A DNA stretch of 64,000 nt from Symbiodinium microadriaticum (GCA_001939145.1 LSRX01001379.1:37944-101943); one strand, 5' to 3'. Numbered from the stretch's first letter, positions 1 to 11,300 are shown. Notes: a model not told the origin generated them from the sequence alone. Made by a program: numbers and translations.

Positions 1-892
1 ACAGCACTGGGATTTCAAAAAGTTGTTTGCGAACTGAAGGCTAGATTTGTGGGTGGTTTTCCTGTAGATGTAAAAGGATCGCAAGGCAACAGTGGCAATG
101 ATCGTTCATAGTTCGAGATCGTGTCTCGCCCAGGCACAACATTTCCTGAACATACCTGTTGTCAAATTCGTCCCAAACACGGTCCCTTTAATCCGTTTGT
201 CTTTCCCACAAGTGGTTGCGCTGTTGTTCAAGGCCGGATCAAACATGCCGAGGCTCATGTTGCCCGCGCCAACTCAGACTCAAGCTGTGCTCTGCTAAAA
301 CATTCAATAATCATGCTGCTCTGAATGAAAGCATGTGGCCTGGCACTGCCTCCATCACGAACCAGAACCTGTTGTCCTCCACTGGAGCTCTCTTCCACTG
401 CAGAATCAACGTTTTGGAAGCCCAACAGATACAGAAGGCTCAGAAATGTGAAGCTGAAGCAAGCTGTCGTGGCGAGACTTCCGGGGCCGCCCCTCCATCC
501 CTCTCAGGCACTTGTAAGGCTTACTTCACGATCCCAAATTCCCAGTGGGACACTCATAGCACAAACTTAAACCAGTCATATTTCAGCAAGATCTCCCAGG
601 ATAGAGCCCCAATCCCTCAACGGTTGATAGCTTATCGTTAGGGCCTGAACCCTGAAGCCGTAACCCGCGAGAGCCTCAGCTTCAACTGAGGGGCGATGCC
701 ACGCTCCCGCTCGACTATGTGGGGAGCCCAGATACTTGCATAAGGCTTTCACGTTTATGGTGCGAAGTTTCAGACGCAGGGTTGGCAGGATTTTCCTACC
801 AAGGTCAATTCTACAGTCGGCGTGGATACCTTGGTCTCTAGTTTTGGGAAAGTGCGCCCAGAACCTTGGGGTTTAGTTGCATAGGCCATAGG

Positions 893-923
893 CGCCCCAA
901 GCAGGCTGTGCCTGCTTGGGGCG
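893..923. repeat. Perfect 13-bp stem, 5-nt loop inverted repeat
   Basis: The arm CGCCCCAAGCAGG at 893-905 is followed by the loop CTGTG and the exact reverse complement at 911-923. No T-tract or gene end adjoins it, so I do not call a terminator. It could be the relic of a palindromic transposon. Confidence 0.75.
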
Positions 924-983
924 TTGAGGCCTTGGGCCGAAAGCTTACCCAAAAGCAGAACTCCGTGGCTTGTGCGTTAATAT

Positions 984-1059
984 ACGGGCCTAAATAGTTA
1001 CTTACACTATTTTGGGGGGCGTCCACAGCCTTATTCTAAATATTATTGCCCCTATAGTA
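984..1059 (-). mobile_element. MITE family A, diverged copy
   Basis: The segment has GGGCCTAAATAG near one end, an ACTATTTTGGGG core and GCCCCTATAGT at the other end. It matches in outline the better copies at 14151, 32829 and 53564. It is one of the most diverged members, so its limits are approximate. Confidence 0.4.
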
Positions 1060-3240
1060 TGCCATTGCGCATACCCCGTAGAGGACGGATACCTGATACG
1101 CAGTTGGTCCCCCCAAGGTCCTCTTGCTTCCTGCAAAAGACTGCTAGGATTCCTTTCCTGAGCTAGGTGCGTTTTCGAACACTTGAAAACTTTAGAGCTT
1201 CAGCTTTCTTGTCACCTCCATGCTCGGCACAGTTAGTTTCAGTTCTTGCACACGGGCTGCCACATTTCCCTCCAGGGTTCAGGGTTTTGGGTTTGGGATA
1301 TGAGGAACCTCTTCTCTGTTTTAGTGTCTGATTGTTCTTTGACTTCGCGGGTTGTCGCTCCCGACTGCCGAAGGACCCCCTTTACACTTGACCATTCCGC
1401 CGGTGAAGGTTGGCAGGTATAGTGTTTGGAGTTTGCAGGTGGAGGATTGGACCCCTGAACCTGCAACCGCCAAAGTTTCCAACAAGCTCGTTTGGATTTG
1501 TAGTTTGCTGCATCATGCGAGGTCGGAGAATGCATCTCGTACCGCGCTTACAATGACAAGGCCCACAACTTCGGACAGGTTTAGGCTTCTGGTTGATTCT
1601 CAGCAGTTGATGAGGGATCAGGAGTCACACAACACGCAGAGGTCTTCTCAGCAAATTGAAGCATGGGCACCTCAATATTGCCGTTGCCACCAGGACCGTT
1701 CGGAACACCATAACCATCGCTTACGTCAACAGCGGCTTCTCGAATCCCTTTCCTGAGGTGTGATCCCCTCCGGTACTACACCTTCCCCTCAACACTTACT
1801 GGCTTTCAGCTGGTAGTAAGTGCAGCACGAAATATCCAATCTACACTGGTTATGAGTGCTTGCGGTGTGTTCTTTAGGGGTGGCAGGGATCCAGAAGCAA
1901 TCCGAACTCGTTCTGAATCCTACCCACCAACAAGTGGATGATGTGGAGTCTCTAGAAAATCTGCACCCCTTGATTACACCTACGCCTGCCACGTGATCCT
2001 CTGGTGTCTCGCCCCATGTGTGCGAGATGTGTGGCCCGTTTAGTAAAGCAGCCTCTGGTGAAGATGACCAATTTCCTTAACCACAAAATTTTGCTCCAAC
2101 CCCTAAACCCTACGACGAGAAGTCTAGGGCATCCGAGCAGTGAAGTGTTTCTGTGCCCCAGCCACCAACTGCACAACCCGCAACCCAAAGACAAGCGCCA
2201 GACCCAAACCCAAATCCTAAGCTCTCTGCTGCAAACGTTCACTTCCGTGAGGACCCCGGGCTGCAAGATCCCCTCCACAAACCTTGGACTCAAAAGCCCA
2301 AAATCCCAAAATCTGATACTGAAAACTGACAAGGTGGGCTGGCTGTTGAAGTTCCTGTTGGGTTGACTCCCTGTGCTTCTGTGAGCTTTTTTGCCTTCGT
2401 GGTTGACGTATGTTTACAAGTATCAGTATTTATGTTGCCGTTCTATCATCAATCTTTCATCTTTGTCGTCTATGTCTTTCCGCTACGTGTGCTACAATGC
2501 CAACGAGAACAATAAGGACAACCACGACCAACGCCAACGAGAACGGCAGTAGCAACAGCAAGAAGAAGCAACAACAGCAGCTGTTCATGATTCCAAGGAC
2601 AAATGTGATACTAATTCGGAGGCCCAAACGTAGTAGCATCAGTAAGCCGTAACATGAGTACTGAGAATTGTAACCATCCCGATGGCAAGCGTCAGAGCAA
2701 CAGGTGACGTACGTAAGGCCATAGCGGTGGCAATCGCAAGAATACGTTTCAAAATAATGCGAGTTTACCACCTCAAGTGGTACTGTACTGCATCACATGA
2801 CATCAGCTGTGCTTTGAGTAGAACGCTGCAACAGCAATGGTAACGTTGCGAGAGTAATGGTGTGGCAATAAACGTGGAAATACGAAGTGCAGCTGCAAGA
2901 GTCGCTTATATTACCGTCGGTTATTATGGCAGGAGCATGAGCAGCAGTACACATGGTGTTACAGGCAATAAGCAAGAAGTAGTGACAGCAACTCTTAGTA
3001 GCCATAACCTTAATCACTCTTTTCACCGCAGTATGAAGCGTCCTAGAACACATAATGCTGGTAAAAGCAAAAACCGTCATGATAATGGTCGTGAAATTGG
3101 CAGTCAGATTGGTAGTAGTACTACTGTAGCCATTGGGAAAAGCAGTGTTAAGAAGTGACAGCAGTAGTCATGCTGCAATACCAGTCGAAACGCCATGGAC
3201 AGTAGCGATACAAGTCGCAAGATTGTCAACATCGGAAAGC

Positions 3241-3243
3241 AGC

Positions 3244-3287
<44 letters not shown>

Positions 3288-3474
3288 GAGTAGTAGTAGT
3301 CGTCGTCGTAGTCGTAGTAGTAGCCGTCGTCGACATATTGGAGTAGTAGTTGCTGTTGTAGTTGTCGTAGTAGTCGTAGCAGTCGTAGTAGTAGTTGTTG
3401 TTGTTGTAGTTGTAGCAGCAGTTGTAGTTGTAGTAGTTGTAGTAGTAGTAGTAGTAGTAGTAGTAGCCGCCACG
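3241..3474. repeat. AGT/CGT/GTT trinucleotide microsatellite
   Basis: Imperfect tandem trinucleotides, mainly AGT with GTC, CGT and TGT variants. The apparent poly-Ser, poly-Val and poly-Thr frames are by-products of the repeat and should not be read as proteins. Confidence 0.9.
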
Positions 3475-3927
3475 GATCACAGAAGGCAGTGTAGCTGTGC
3501 TAACCAGGCCAGGGGTGCAAACTCTAGAGGCTCGCAACAGGCTCCTTTCGCAAAGCGTAAAGGTTGTCCGACCGCCTGAGCCATATTGCGTGTGCCCCAG
3601 CCTAGCGCCTTTGTGGTCAGCCGGGTCCCAATTCCCGGGCCTCGCAGCTAACGTCACGCATGACTGCAACGAGGTAGGCGGTAGGGTTTCACCAGTCCGC
3701 GAGGTGAAAGGAGTCTCGCGGACCTAGGTCTGGGTTTCGAAAGTAGCGGATGGCGGCACCGCCTGAGCATCAGAATTCGCAAACGAGCATTCGCAAGACA
3801 GCCTTTCGCAGAGTTTGCAATAGGGTATTTCGCACACAAACCAGTCAGCAGTACCGGCATGGGATTCTTACGCCCGACTACGTCAAGCAAACGACATCCT
3901 ACGCAGTCTGTTTCATCTCCCACTGCT
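3475..3927. other. Spacer upstream of LINE, no gene seen
   Basis: This is GC-rich sequence between the microsatellite and the first conserved residues of the LINE. It may include the 5' untranslated part of the element, but no boundary, target-site duplication or promoter can be seen. Confidence 0.4.
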
Positions 3928-4165
3928 ATGCCTGAGCGCCGACCCCGCGGGGGTACGCACAGCAAACCTTTAAGACTACTGTCATGGAATGCAGGACATG
4001 TAGGCGTGCAGCAATGGGCCGAGGTCAAGGCCTGGCTACACACTAAGGCATCGGAAACTTGTGACATCCTAGCTTCGCAGGAGACACACTGGAATGAGAC
4101 AGCCGAATTCACTGTCGAGGGCTGGCAATGTGTCAGCTCGGCCAAAACAGGGGCTCCCAGGGCGC
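3928..4165 (+). pseudogene. EEP (AP-endonuclease-like) domain fragment of LINE
   Basis: From the ATG at 3928 the frame reads LRLLSWNAGHVG, then DILASQETHW, then EGWQCVSSA. WNAG and the QETHW segment correspond to the start of the EEP fold, where the Glu of QET is the metal-binding catalytic residue; in LINEs this domain nicks the target DNA. After about residue 75 the frame runs into a basic, low-complexity stretch and stops at 4302 without the later His/Asp motifs. Conserved LINE linker sequence resumes near 4314. Roughly the C-terminal half of the domain has therefore been lost, and this copy cannot encode a working endonuclease. Confidence 0.75.
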
Positions 4166-4313
4166 CAAAAGGAAAAGCCAAACCCCGGCACCGCCGGCGG
4201 TCACAGAACCCTGCACCGCAGGAAGAATCTGCCGCAGCATCAACGGCTAAACCTGCTAACGCGCAACACAGTGCGCATGTGGCAGCGCTTGCAGCAGATT
4301 GACATTACCTGGC

Positions 4314-5233
4314 ACACAAAACCCTGCGGAAGCTTAGACCCTGGGAACCCCAAACCCGAGCGCAGCTCCAAAGTCCGGAGGGCTCGCATCTCACTCCGCA
4401 AGAAGAATTGGACATGCTGGAAACCCATGCTAGGGCGATCTTTGCAAAATACCCTCAGTTAGATCACACAGTGCATGCACTACCAGACATTTCAGGCACT
4501 TTGCTAACCAAGCACATAGGCAGCATCCGCCCTCACAAGGCTGTGCCTTCAGGCTCAGCGCCAGCAGCGGCCTGGAAACTCTGCGCCCCTGCAGCCGGCG
4601 CAAGCCTGGCTGCGCACCTGAACTCTCTGGCAGGGCACCGCCCATGCCCAGCCATTGAGGCACTCGCAGCACCGCTGAAGGATGCAGACATGTGCTTCAT
4701 CCCTAAGGCGTCAAAGCCAGCGACAACGCCGGGTAACCTCAGACTCCTCAGACCCCTAGGTATCATTCGTCCTGACGGCAAGGGTCTGGCTGGAGCGTGC
4801 AGAGATCTCTTGAAGCCCACCACAGAGGCACATTTACGTGATATACCTCAATTTGCATATCAACCAAATAGGGGTCTCTCCGACGCGCTCGGACGAGTGG
4901 TGCAGCACGTCACCGACGTTAGGGCTGCTTGCAAGCGGCACCGCCGCACACGACGTGAACTTAAGCGCGGCCTTGGCAAAACCCAGCTACCCAGCTAGAG
5001 GGCGGCATTTGTTTCGCTCTGGATCTGTCTCAGGCCTTTGACATGGTAGACAAAAGGGACTTGATCGCCACACTTGAGCAGGCTCTACCACGGGCATTAA
5101 GCAAGGCTGTAAGCTGTCTCCCACGCTTTTTCCATGTTGACAGGAACGATGTTTCGCGAGCTAACTCAACTAGCGGGCACGGAGGCTGTCCTTCGCTTTC
5201 TAACGGGTTATGCGGATGATTTGACCGTGCATT
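4314..5233 (+). pseudogene. Reverse transcriptase (fingers/palm) of LINE, frame-broken
   Basis: In the frame open to 4998 there is a linker (LTPQEELDMLETHARAIF) and the RT fingers, with CFIPKASKPATTPGNLRLLR, PLGIIRPDGKGLAG and FAYQPNRGLSDAL. Motif A (ICFALDLSQAFDMVD) lies from 5007 in the third frame. Motif B (GIKQGCKLSPTL) lies from 5093 in the second frame. The catalytic YADD box (TGYADDLTVH) lies near 5205-5234, back in the first frame. Both motif A Asp and the YADD Asp pair are present. At least three single-base frame changes occur between 4998 and 5134, one of them at a T run near 5127. This is either mutational decay or homopolymer error in the assembly. Confidence 0.85.
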
Positions 5234-5836
5234 GTGATGTGCACTCATGGCAGGACCTGCTTAGGGCGCACCAGCTTTTTCACCGATTTGCTTGCGCATG
5301 GCTTCCAGGTCAATGCCAACAAGTGTTCGGTCATGTTAAAGCTAGTGGGCAGACAGTCTGCGGCAGCTTACAAGCAGTTCACATACTGGCGCACCGCGTC
5401 AGACGGCACCATGCACCGCATGTGGAGGTTAGGCTCAACCCAGGCTCAGGAGGGATTCCCATTCGTTAACCGTGTCAAATATCTGGGAACTAAGTTATCG
5501 TACGGCAACTTCGAGAAGGCCACCCTGCAGTACAGAATTCAGGAGGGGAATGTTAAACTCCAACAGGTCCGCAAATATGTGCGCAACCGACGGACCTCAG
5601 GATCCAAGGCGCGCCTGCGCATATGGCACGCGACTGTCTGGGCAACAGTAGCCTCGGGCCTGGTGGACGTAGGACTTACCACAGACACTGCTACCAAATT
5701 GCGTGCATGGCACGCGGCCAAAATCCGAGCGGTCCTCAACAAACCCGCTCGCTTGACGCATATCAGCACAGCTGACCTGTATAAGGCATCAAGGACCCGG
5801 TCCAGAAACTTGCTGATAGACAGGCCAACAGGGTGA
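5234..5836 (+). pseudogene. Reverse transcriptase thumb and connector of LINE
   Basis: The frame continues the RT just after YADD with LLAHGFQVNANKCSVMLK, the usual post-palm GF-x-VN-x-xK-C pattern, and then VKYLGTKLSYGNFEKA, the YLG motif at the start of the thumb. The following Trp- and Arg-rich helices (RLRIWHATVWATVASGL, KLRAWHAAKIRAVLNKPA) resemble the connector seen after LINE thumbs. It is out of frame with the YADD box by one base and overlaps the start of the next frame at 5833-5836. In the active ancestor these pieces were presumably one continuous polyprotein. Confidence 0.75.
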
Positions 5837-7470
5837 AGCGCTTGGAGAAGCGATGCCGGGTTGCCCACCCAGCAGACGTTAGCACCATCCCGTCAGTGCT
5901 TGAACATTCTCGCAGAATGCTGAAGCAGTATCAAGACCTCCTAACCCAATTGCCGCATGCAGCCGGAGCCCCGGAGTGTCCCTGCCCAAGCTGTGATCAA
6001 GTCTTTGACACACCCATGGGACGTCGAACACACATCGGTAAAATGCACCCAGGCACGGTTGATAGGTTCGTACCGTCTACGTTCCGCCAGGAACACGCTG
6101 TTTCAGGATTACCTCAGTGTGCTGCATGTTTGAGGCACTTCTCAAAGACCACCTGCTGTCAGGAGCGTGCCCAGAGCCGGCCAAACTTCGGCAACTGGAG
6201 TGTCCACCGAATGAATGCTTCCACTAGCGGAGGGGGGGGCACCGCCCTGCACCCTCGACAGCAAATGCTCCGCGACACGGCACAGACGCACACGGCGCTG
6301 GCCGTCGGGCGCCTAGACCTAGCACAGGACTTCATGGCGTATTGCGCTCTGTGTGGGTTTTGGACAGTGGATCACACGAAGATCAAGTCCCACATCCGTC
6401 AGGCACACAGAGAGCAATGGAGCCGTCATGGCAACGCGGCTACAGAGGCCTGCAAGCGAGCAGGCATACCTCTGATCAAGGGCCAACCATGCCCCTGCTG
6501 CCGTAAGCTAGTACATGACAGAAAAGGGCACGCCTCACAGTGTGCGGTACTCTTTCAGATACTCTTCTACGATCTCACACATGGACTGCAACGTACCAAG
6601 AAACACCTGTTAGATGCCCACTTCACGGCAGTACCCAGACAGGAAATTGCCGCACATGCTCCTCCGAGGACGACTTTGCTTGCAGACCCCTCAGTTCCCT
6701 CAGGCACCTCACGTGAGGAATCTTCAGCTCCCAGACCCCTCCTGAATCCCTCCAACTACTGCTATGTGAATGCGCTGCTCAGCGCCCTGGTGCCGACTGG
6801 CATACTTTCAGGAGCGTCGGCTTCGGCCACTGCCTTGCACAAGGAGTTGCTCAAGACTGGCAACACACGACCACACAACGTGGTCGCATCCTTTGCACTG
6901 CGCACGCTCACCCCGAGGTGGCGCTTCGATGGCCAGCAACAGGACACATCTGAGTTCTTGCTGGCGCTTTTCCGAGGTCTTTCGGCCATGCCGATCACCA
7001 GATCTTGGGCCAAACGGGATCTTATAACGGGGGAACACCTGGATGGCGGAGGCCCATTGATCCTCCTTCCAGCCCCTGAAGCCCCCTCACGCCTGCAGTC
7101 TCTCATCAATTCCTGGCATTCAGAAAAGCGAGACGTGGCTCTAACGGGCACCCAGCCCTTTGTAGTTCTGCAAGCTGCCAGGTTTACGGACAGGTCAAAG
7201 CTGTCTTATTCGCTGTCAGGACTGCATTTTGCATTGAACCTCCCCACATGGGAGGGACATACAGTTGAATGGCGCGCAGGCTGGGTGCAAGCCTGTGTCT
7301 TTCACATAGGTGACTCACCTCACCGCGGCCATTACCGCACTCTCTGGAGACGCGCTCGGCATGAAGGCTGGCTCTTTACTGACGACGGACGATCGTCCAT
7401 CACGGCCTCGGAAAGTGACATGCGCCAGTCCCGACACACAGAGGGCAGAGGCTGGCCCACACACAATTGA
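5833..7470 (+). CDS. LINE C-terminal region: C2H2 zinc fingers plus ubiquitin-specific-protease-like domain
   Basis: This is a 545-codon open frame. Residues 51-72 and 171-192 are both C-x2-C-x12-H-x4-H fingers, and 220-237 is a C2HC-like knuckle (CPCCRK...H...C). Residues 303-518 show the marks of a C19 (USP/UBP) cysteine peptidase: Cys box NPSNYCYVNALLSAL with Cys310, then GQQQDTSEFLLALF at 367-380 (the QQD-x-xEFL box), and at the end HRGHYRTLW with His500 followed by WLFTDDG with Asp517/518. Cys, His and Asp of the triad are all in place. The domain is about 215 residues, shorter than the 300-plus usual for cellular USPs, so it is a minimal or diverged version. The ATG at 5833 is only the first Met; the frame belongs to the LINE polyprotein. 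Deubiquitinase activity is inference. Confidence 0.75.
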   Translation: MKRLEKRCRVAHPADVSTIPSVLEHSRRMLKQYQDLLTQLPHAAGAPECPCPSCDQVFDTPMGRRTHIGKMHPGTVDRFVPSTFRQEHAVSGLPQCAACLRHFSKTTCCQERAQSRPNFGNWSVHRMNASTSGGGGTALHPRQQMLRDTAQTHTALAVGRLDLAQDFMAYCALCGFWTVDHTKIKSHIRQAHREQWSRHGNAATEACKRAGIPLIKGQPCPCCRKLVHDRKGHASQCAVLFQILFYDLTHGLQRTKKHLLDAHFTAVPRQEIAAHAPPRTTLLADPSVPSGTSREESSAPRPLLNPSNYCYVNALLSALVPTGILSGASASATALHKELLKTGNTRPHNVVASFALRTLTPRWRFDGQQQDTSEFLLALFRGLSAMPITRSWAKRDLITGEHLDGGGPLILLPAPEAPSRLQSLINSWHSEKRDVALTGTQPFVVLQAARFTDRSKLSYSLSGLHFALNLPTWEGHTVEWRAGWVQACVFHIGDSPHRGHYRTLWRRARHEGWLFTDDGRSSITASESDMRQSRHTEGRGWPTHN

Positions 7471-8138
7471 CTAACCTGTTACGCAGGGTTCCCCTGAAGC
7501 CGGGGGCCGCCACCGCTTCTTGAGAGCGGAGCGTGCCTACCGGCCCTGAAGGACAGACCCGTCTATAGGACGGGGTGCAGTTCTGCCCAACAAGAGTCTC
7601 AGGCTCAAGCCACTGCACCGCAGGCTCGCAGGAGCGCAGACTAAGAAGAGTGTCGGCCAGAGCTGCAGAGCACCGCCCAGGTCCAACGTTTTGACGCTCT
7701 CTCTCCTTACGGCCCATCGCCTCCTACCGGGAGTGACCAAGTGTGGGACGCCACTAGACTGGCACTCAGGGGTCCGGCCACCTGGCACGTCCCACCGGCA
7801 GGACGCGATGAAGCATACTGAGGGTGACGGAGGAAGTTTCACAGCAGCATGAGCGCATCGAGGCATTCATTGTCCAAGCGATGAGTGGCGTAAGCGCGGA
7901 CTAGCGGTTTAGCTTGGTAGCTGTCTCACCACAGTCTGGTAGCAAGCGCTTGTCAGTTGCCTACTTCGTCTTTTAGTTTTTTTGAAAGTTCTTTGTTAGT
8001 CAATAGTTCGGCTTCTCTGCGACTGGCTTTCATCATTTCTCCAAAGCTCGTAACTTGTACAGTCTGGTGCCAGGGCTGATACAATTCGCCCGCTATGAGC
8101 AGAGCCCGCTCGCTCAGCGTCCAATCAAAAATTGCAGT
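7471..8138. other. Sequence downstream of LINE, no gene seen
   Basis: GC-rich sequence immediately after the LINE stop codon, possibly the 3' untranslated part of the element. Overlapping frames on the minus strand up to about 110 codons contain no recognisable motif. Confidence 0.4.
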
Positions 8139-8352
8139 TGCAGTAGCACTACCACTACCACTACCACTTCCACGACGACGACGACGACTACTACTACTAC
8201 TACTACTACTATAGTAGTGGTACTAGCAGGAGTCAGGAGTAGTGTTGTTGTTATTCTTCTTGTTGTTGGTGGTGATGATGGTGTTGTTATACTGCTGCTA
8301 CGACGACGATGGCGACGACGAGTGCGACGACCACTACGACGACGACTACTAC
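8139..8352. repeat. ACT/ACG/TGT trinucleotide microsatellite
   Basis: Runs of ACT and ACG triplets are followed by TTG/TGG and ACG triplets, with a switch from pyrimidine-start to purine-start units near 8212. Homopolymeric frames here are repeat by-products. Confidence 0.85.
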
Positions 8353-11300
8353 TTCTAAGCAGCCGAACTTTGTGCAAGGCGTTCCGGCGATGGGCCGAAA
8401 GCGAGCACAAGAGGCGCCGTGTTTGGGATTGCGTGAGGCCTGACAGAACGCTCTTCGTGGAGTCTGGATATGCGCAGTGGTCCTTAAGGATCGAAGCAAG
8501 CATGGAGCTTCCCTACAAGCGACTAGTATGACTCCCCTCTGACAGGCTCACGCGCCGGTCGCAGGTCAAAGCCTCACAAGGTTCAGGGTGTGAAGGTTGG
8601 GGGGATGTGGGACACGTCATCAAAACGGAAGCGCCAAGTGCAGATGCTACAGTGAGGGTTTAGGAGCTGCGGTTTAGGGTCACGAACATGCCATTGGCTT
8701 CACCGTGTGGTCGAACCGGCCTTAGGATTAGGATTTGATAGTGAAGATGCTATAGCATGCTGAAATATTTTGTCCGGCGGAAGAGCAAGGAGGGCGACTG
8801 CTAGAACAGGTATTGCAACCACAAGATGTTCCCCGACCCCCACATTGCAGCTTCGCCCAAACCCCCAGCAGTCTCAAAAGAAGGATGACGCTGAAGATTC
8901 CTCCGAGGCTGGCACTGTGCCGGAAGGTTTGGGCTTTGAAGTTTGGGTTTAGGGAAAAGGATTCGCCGATAGAGCGTAGACCACACAAGAAGTGTTGGGA
9001 TGGCAAGCTGCATGCTTTTGATGTCTAGTGTTGCATGCGCACTGCAGAGGTTTTGCATGCACAGTGCCGACATTTGCCATGACGGGGTTCTTACGCATCT
9101 TGACAGGAGCCCTTTACAGGATTTAAGCCTCAATCTAGTTCCGTACAGTTAGAAGATCGCAACCTGCCCCCCCCTCCCGTGACACGATTTCAACTGTCGC
9201 ATGCGGCCGTCGCAAGCGTTCCGGCAGACGTCCGTTCATGAAGATGCTTCAAGTTCAGATTGAGTTACTTTGTTTTTTGTTTGAGATGTTCTTTTTTAAC
9301 CTGACATCTGGACGTGTTTGATTTCTGACCTTTATGGTCTGCATGAACCACCAGACTTCCCAACCTGACTGCAAGTCCCAATTCGACATGATTCCAATCA
9401 GAGGTTTCCTGAAGGTCTTAACACCGCACACCCCAGTGGAAACCCTGAAGGAAAGCATTGTGTATGAACGCTCACGCCAGGCGAAAGCTGCAGGGGAGGA
9501 AAACGAGGATTCCAAAGCCCCGCAAGCATTTGAGATTTGGTTTGGGCGGGCCACTGAGCCAACGTTTGAGTAGCCGGTGGACTCAACATCGAGTGCTGCA
9601 ACTGCAAAGTTATGTTCAGGGGGCCTGCAGGATGGGCACCACTGCAGTTTAGCACAAGACTTTCCATGTATTTGTGTTGTGACGTCTGTAGCAGAGCTTG
9701 CCAGTTTCATCCTCTTTGCTTTGGGAGAGTAGCATGCCGCTCTTGTTCAGGGCTTGCTGTTTGGTAGTCGGGGCTGGGTACATACAGTGGTTCATGGATT
9801 CGGAAGAAAGCTACAGACCCCTTCGAAGATAGGGACACGTGTGATCGGAGTTCTTGCTCCAAATGTTGGCATGCATCCTCCGGAGCTGTCCTCGCTGCGG
9901 GAATCCTGGCTCGGAGAGTTGCTAGCAGCCTTGATTAAACGCTTTTGATCAGGGTGCTTGTCAGTGTTCTTTACTTCAGTCAGAACGCATGTCTCATTGG
10001 ATACCCTTTTCAGAGGTGCTTTTTGATTTGTGTTCCTTAAGATGCGTAATGCATCGTCATCATCATCGGGAGGGACTCTCAGTCCGGGTCGGCCAGATCA
10101 AGGATGGGACCAAAAAAACCGTATCTTACGTTCGGGGCTCTTTGAGTCGATGTCATCCTTGTCGTCTCCATGAACGAGCATTTTTCCTAGGGAATAGTGT
10201 GACGAACCATTCAAATGATCAAATCATTCCACTGGTCCGAAGATTCCAACGAGGGCCACAAGCGGCCAACAAACTTTGCCGAACCAAGTTCAGACTCAAG
10301 TCTTGCGAAAGGTTCCCTGCAGGACGTTTAGGAACAGTGCCATAGCAAGCCCTTTCACATGACGAATGCATTTCGGAACATCGGGTGTCCCTGTTGTGCC
10401 CAGAACTCTCTTGACAACCTGGCTCAGGTTCAAGGTTTGGAGCCTATAGTACCCTGCAGTCTGAATGCTTCAACGGATGTTGCTCAATCGTATGCTATAC
10501 ATAAAGCCGTCTTCATTTCCGAACCGGTTTTTCCCTTGAATCCCTTTGTCGTGCATGCACACGCAGCACCCCTAAAGCCACAAATGCCTCAGGCTCCTAA
10601 ACGGGAAAGCCGTTTTCAGAAGCTGTCACGTGGCGACAGGAGCCGAAGGAGGAAAGCAACAAACAACAAGACAAAAAGAAGAAGGCCGGTGCTCGAATGA
10701 GTTTTGGGGTTAGGCTTTGTGCATTCAGGTCAGAACCATGGTCCAACTCTGATACTTGCTCCCTATTTGCACTAGATTTATGCGCTTTCAATCTGTGCCA
10801 TCGGTTCCTCGTCATATGCCCCATGTTCTACATCCCGAACATTTCGAGCTCTAGACAGACTTCCCACGTTCGTACAATCTGCATCACTAACCGACCACCC
10901 CACAGACTCTACGAGCATACATACCATTCCTCAGCCAATCCCAGAGATTCCAAATCCTCAGCCCTACAAGCATCGCTCTGCAGACCATGGGCCGGGGCAC
11001 ACCATCCGTGCTCCCTCGCGGGGGGCTGAAGCGGGGGAGGGCGAGGTTGGGGTTGGGTTCGGGGTCGCAACAGCCATCTGAGTCAAGTTTCTGGGGGATT
11101 ATGACATGCAACAACGGCGAGCTTGTGGGTCGAATCAGCTGCCGCCTGGCCTGCCAGTTTAGAGCATGAACTGCTCACACCTTCGGATGTTTCTGAGACC
11201 GGAGACCGATGAAGCCTTCAGCACAACAGAATTCAAGGGAGCAAGGAAATTCAGAGATAATGATCTAATTTCATATCTCCATCGGTGCACATGAGGGGGT

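Larger units (their letters stand above)
1..3240. other. Non-coding region, no recognisable gene
   Basis: Open frames are all short and overlap one another on both strands, and none contains a motif I recognise. Apart from a hairpin (893-923) and a diverged MITE-like segment (984-1059), nothing can be supported. From about 2520 to 3230 the sequence becomes rich in CAA, AGC and AGT triplets, leading into the microsatellite that follows. Confidence 0.6.
3928..7470 (+). mobile_element. LINE-type non-LTR retrotransposon with C-terminal USP-like domain
   Basis: Domain order along the plus strand is: an endonuclease/exonuclease/phosphatase (EEP) fragment, a reverse transcriptase with recognisable motifs A, B and YADD, a thumb, C2H2-type zinc fingers, and a ubiquitin-specific-protease-like domain. 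EEP plus RT on one strand is the standard LINE ORF2 architecture. The copy is decayed: most of the EEP domain is missing and the RT core is spread over three frames. The final 545-codon frame is intact. No poly-A tail, long terminal repeat or target-site duplication was found, so the outer limits are approximate. The terminal protease-like domain is the unusual part. Confidence 0.85.

Noticed and set aside
893..923. Bacterial-type terminator hairpin
   Set aside because: No T-tract, no gene upstream, eukaryotic context.
3118..3140. TGTAGCCATTGGG resembles part of the dinoflagellate spliced leader
   Set aside because: Only about ten bases match, the TTTTGG-CTCAAG part is absent, and no coding sequence follows. 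No relict leader is called.
3133..3669. Poly-Ser, poly-Val, poly-Thr and poly-Tyr frames of 100-148 codons
   Set aside because: They are translations of the trinucleotide microsatellite in different frames on both strands.
3654..4181. 175-codon minus-strand frame
   Set aside because: It overlaps the LINE endonuclease on the opposite strand and has no motif; a shadow of the GC-rich coding strand.
6762..7151. 129-codon minus-strand frame inside the USP-like domain
   Set aside because: Antisense shadow of a conserved coding region.
7400..7866. Two overlapping minus-strand frames after the LINE
   Set aside because: No motif, no splice or start context, overlapping one another in different frames.
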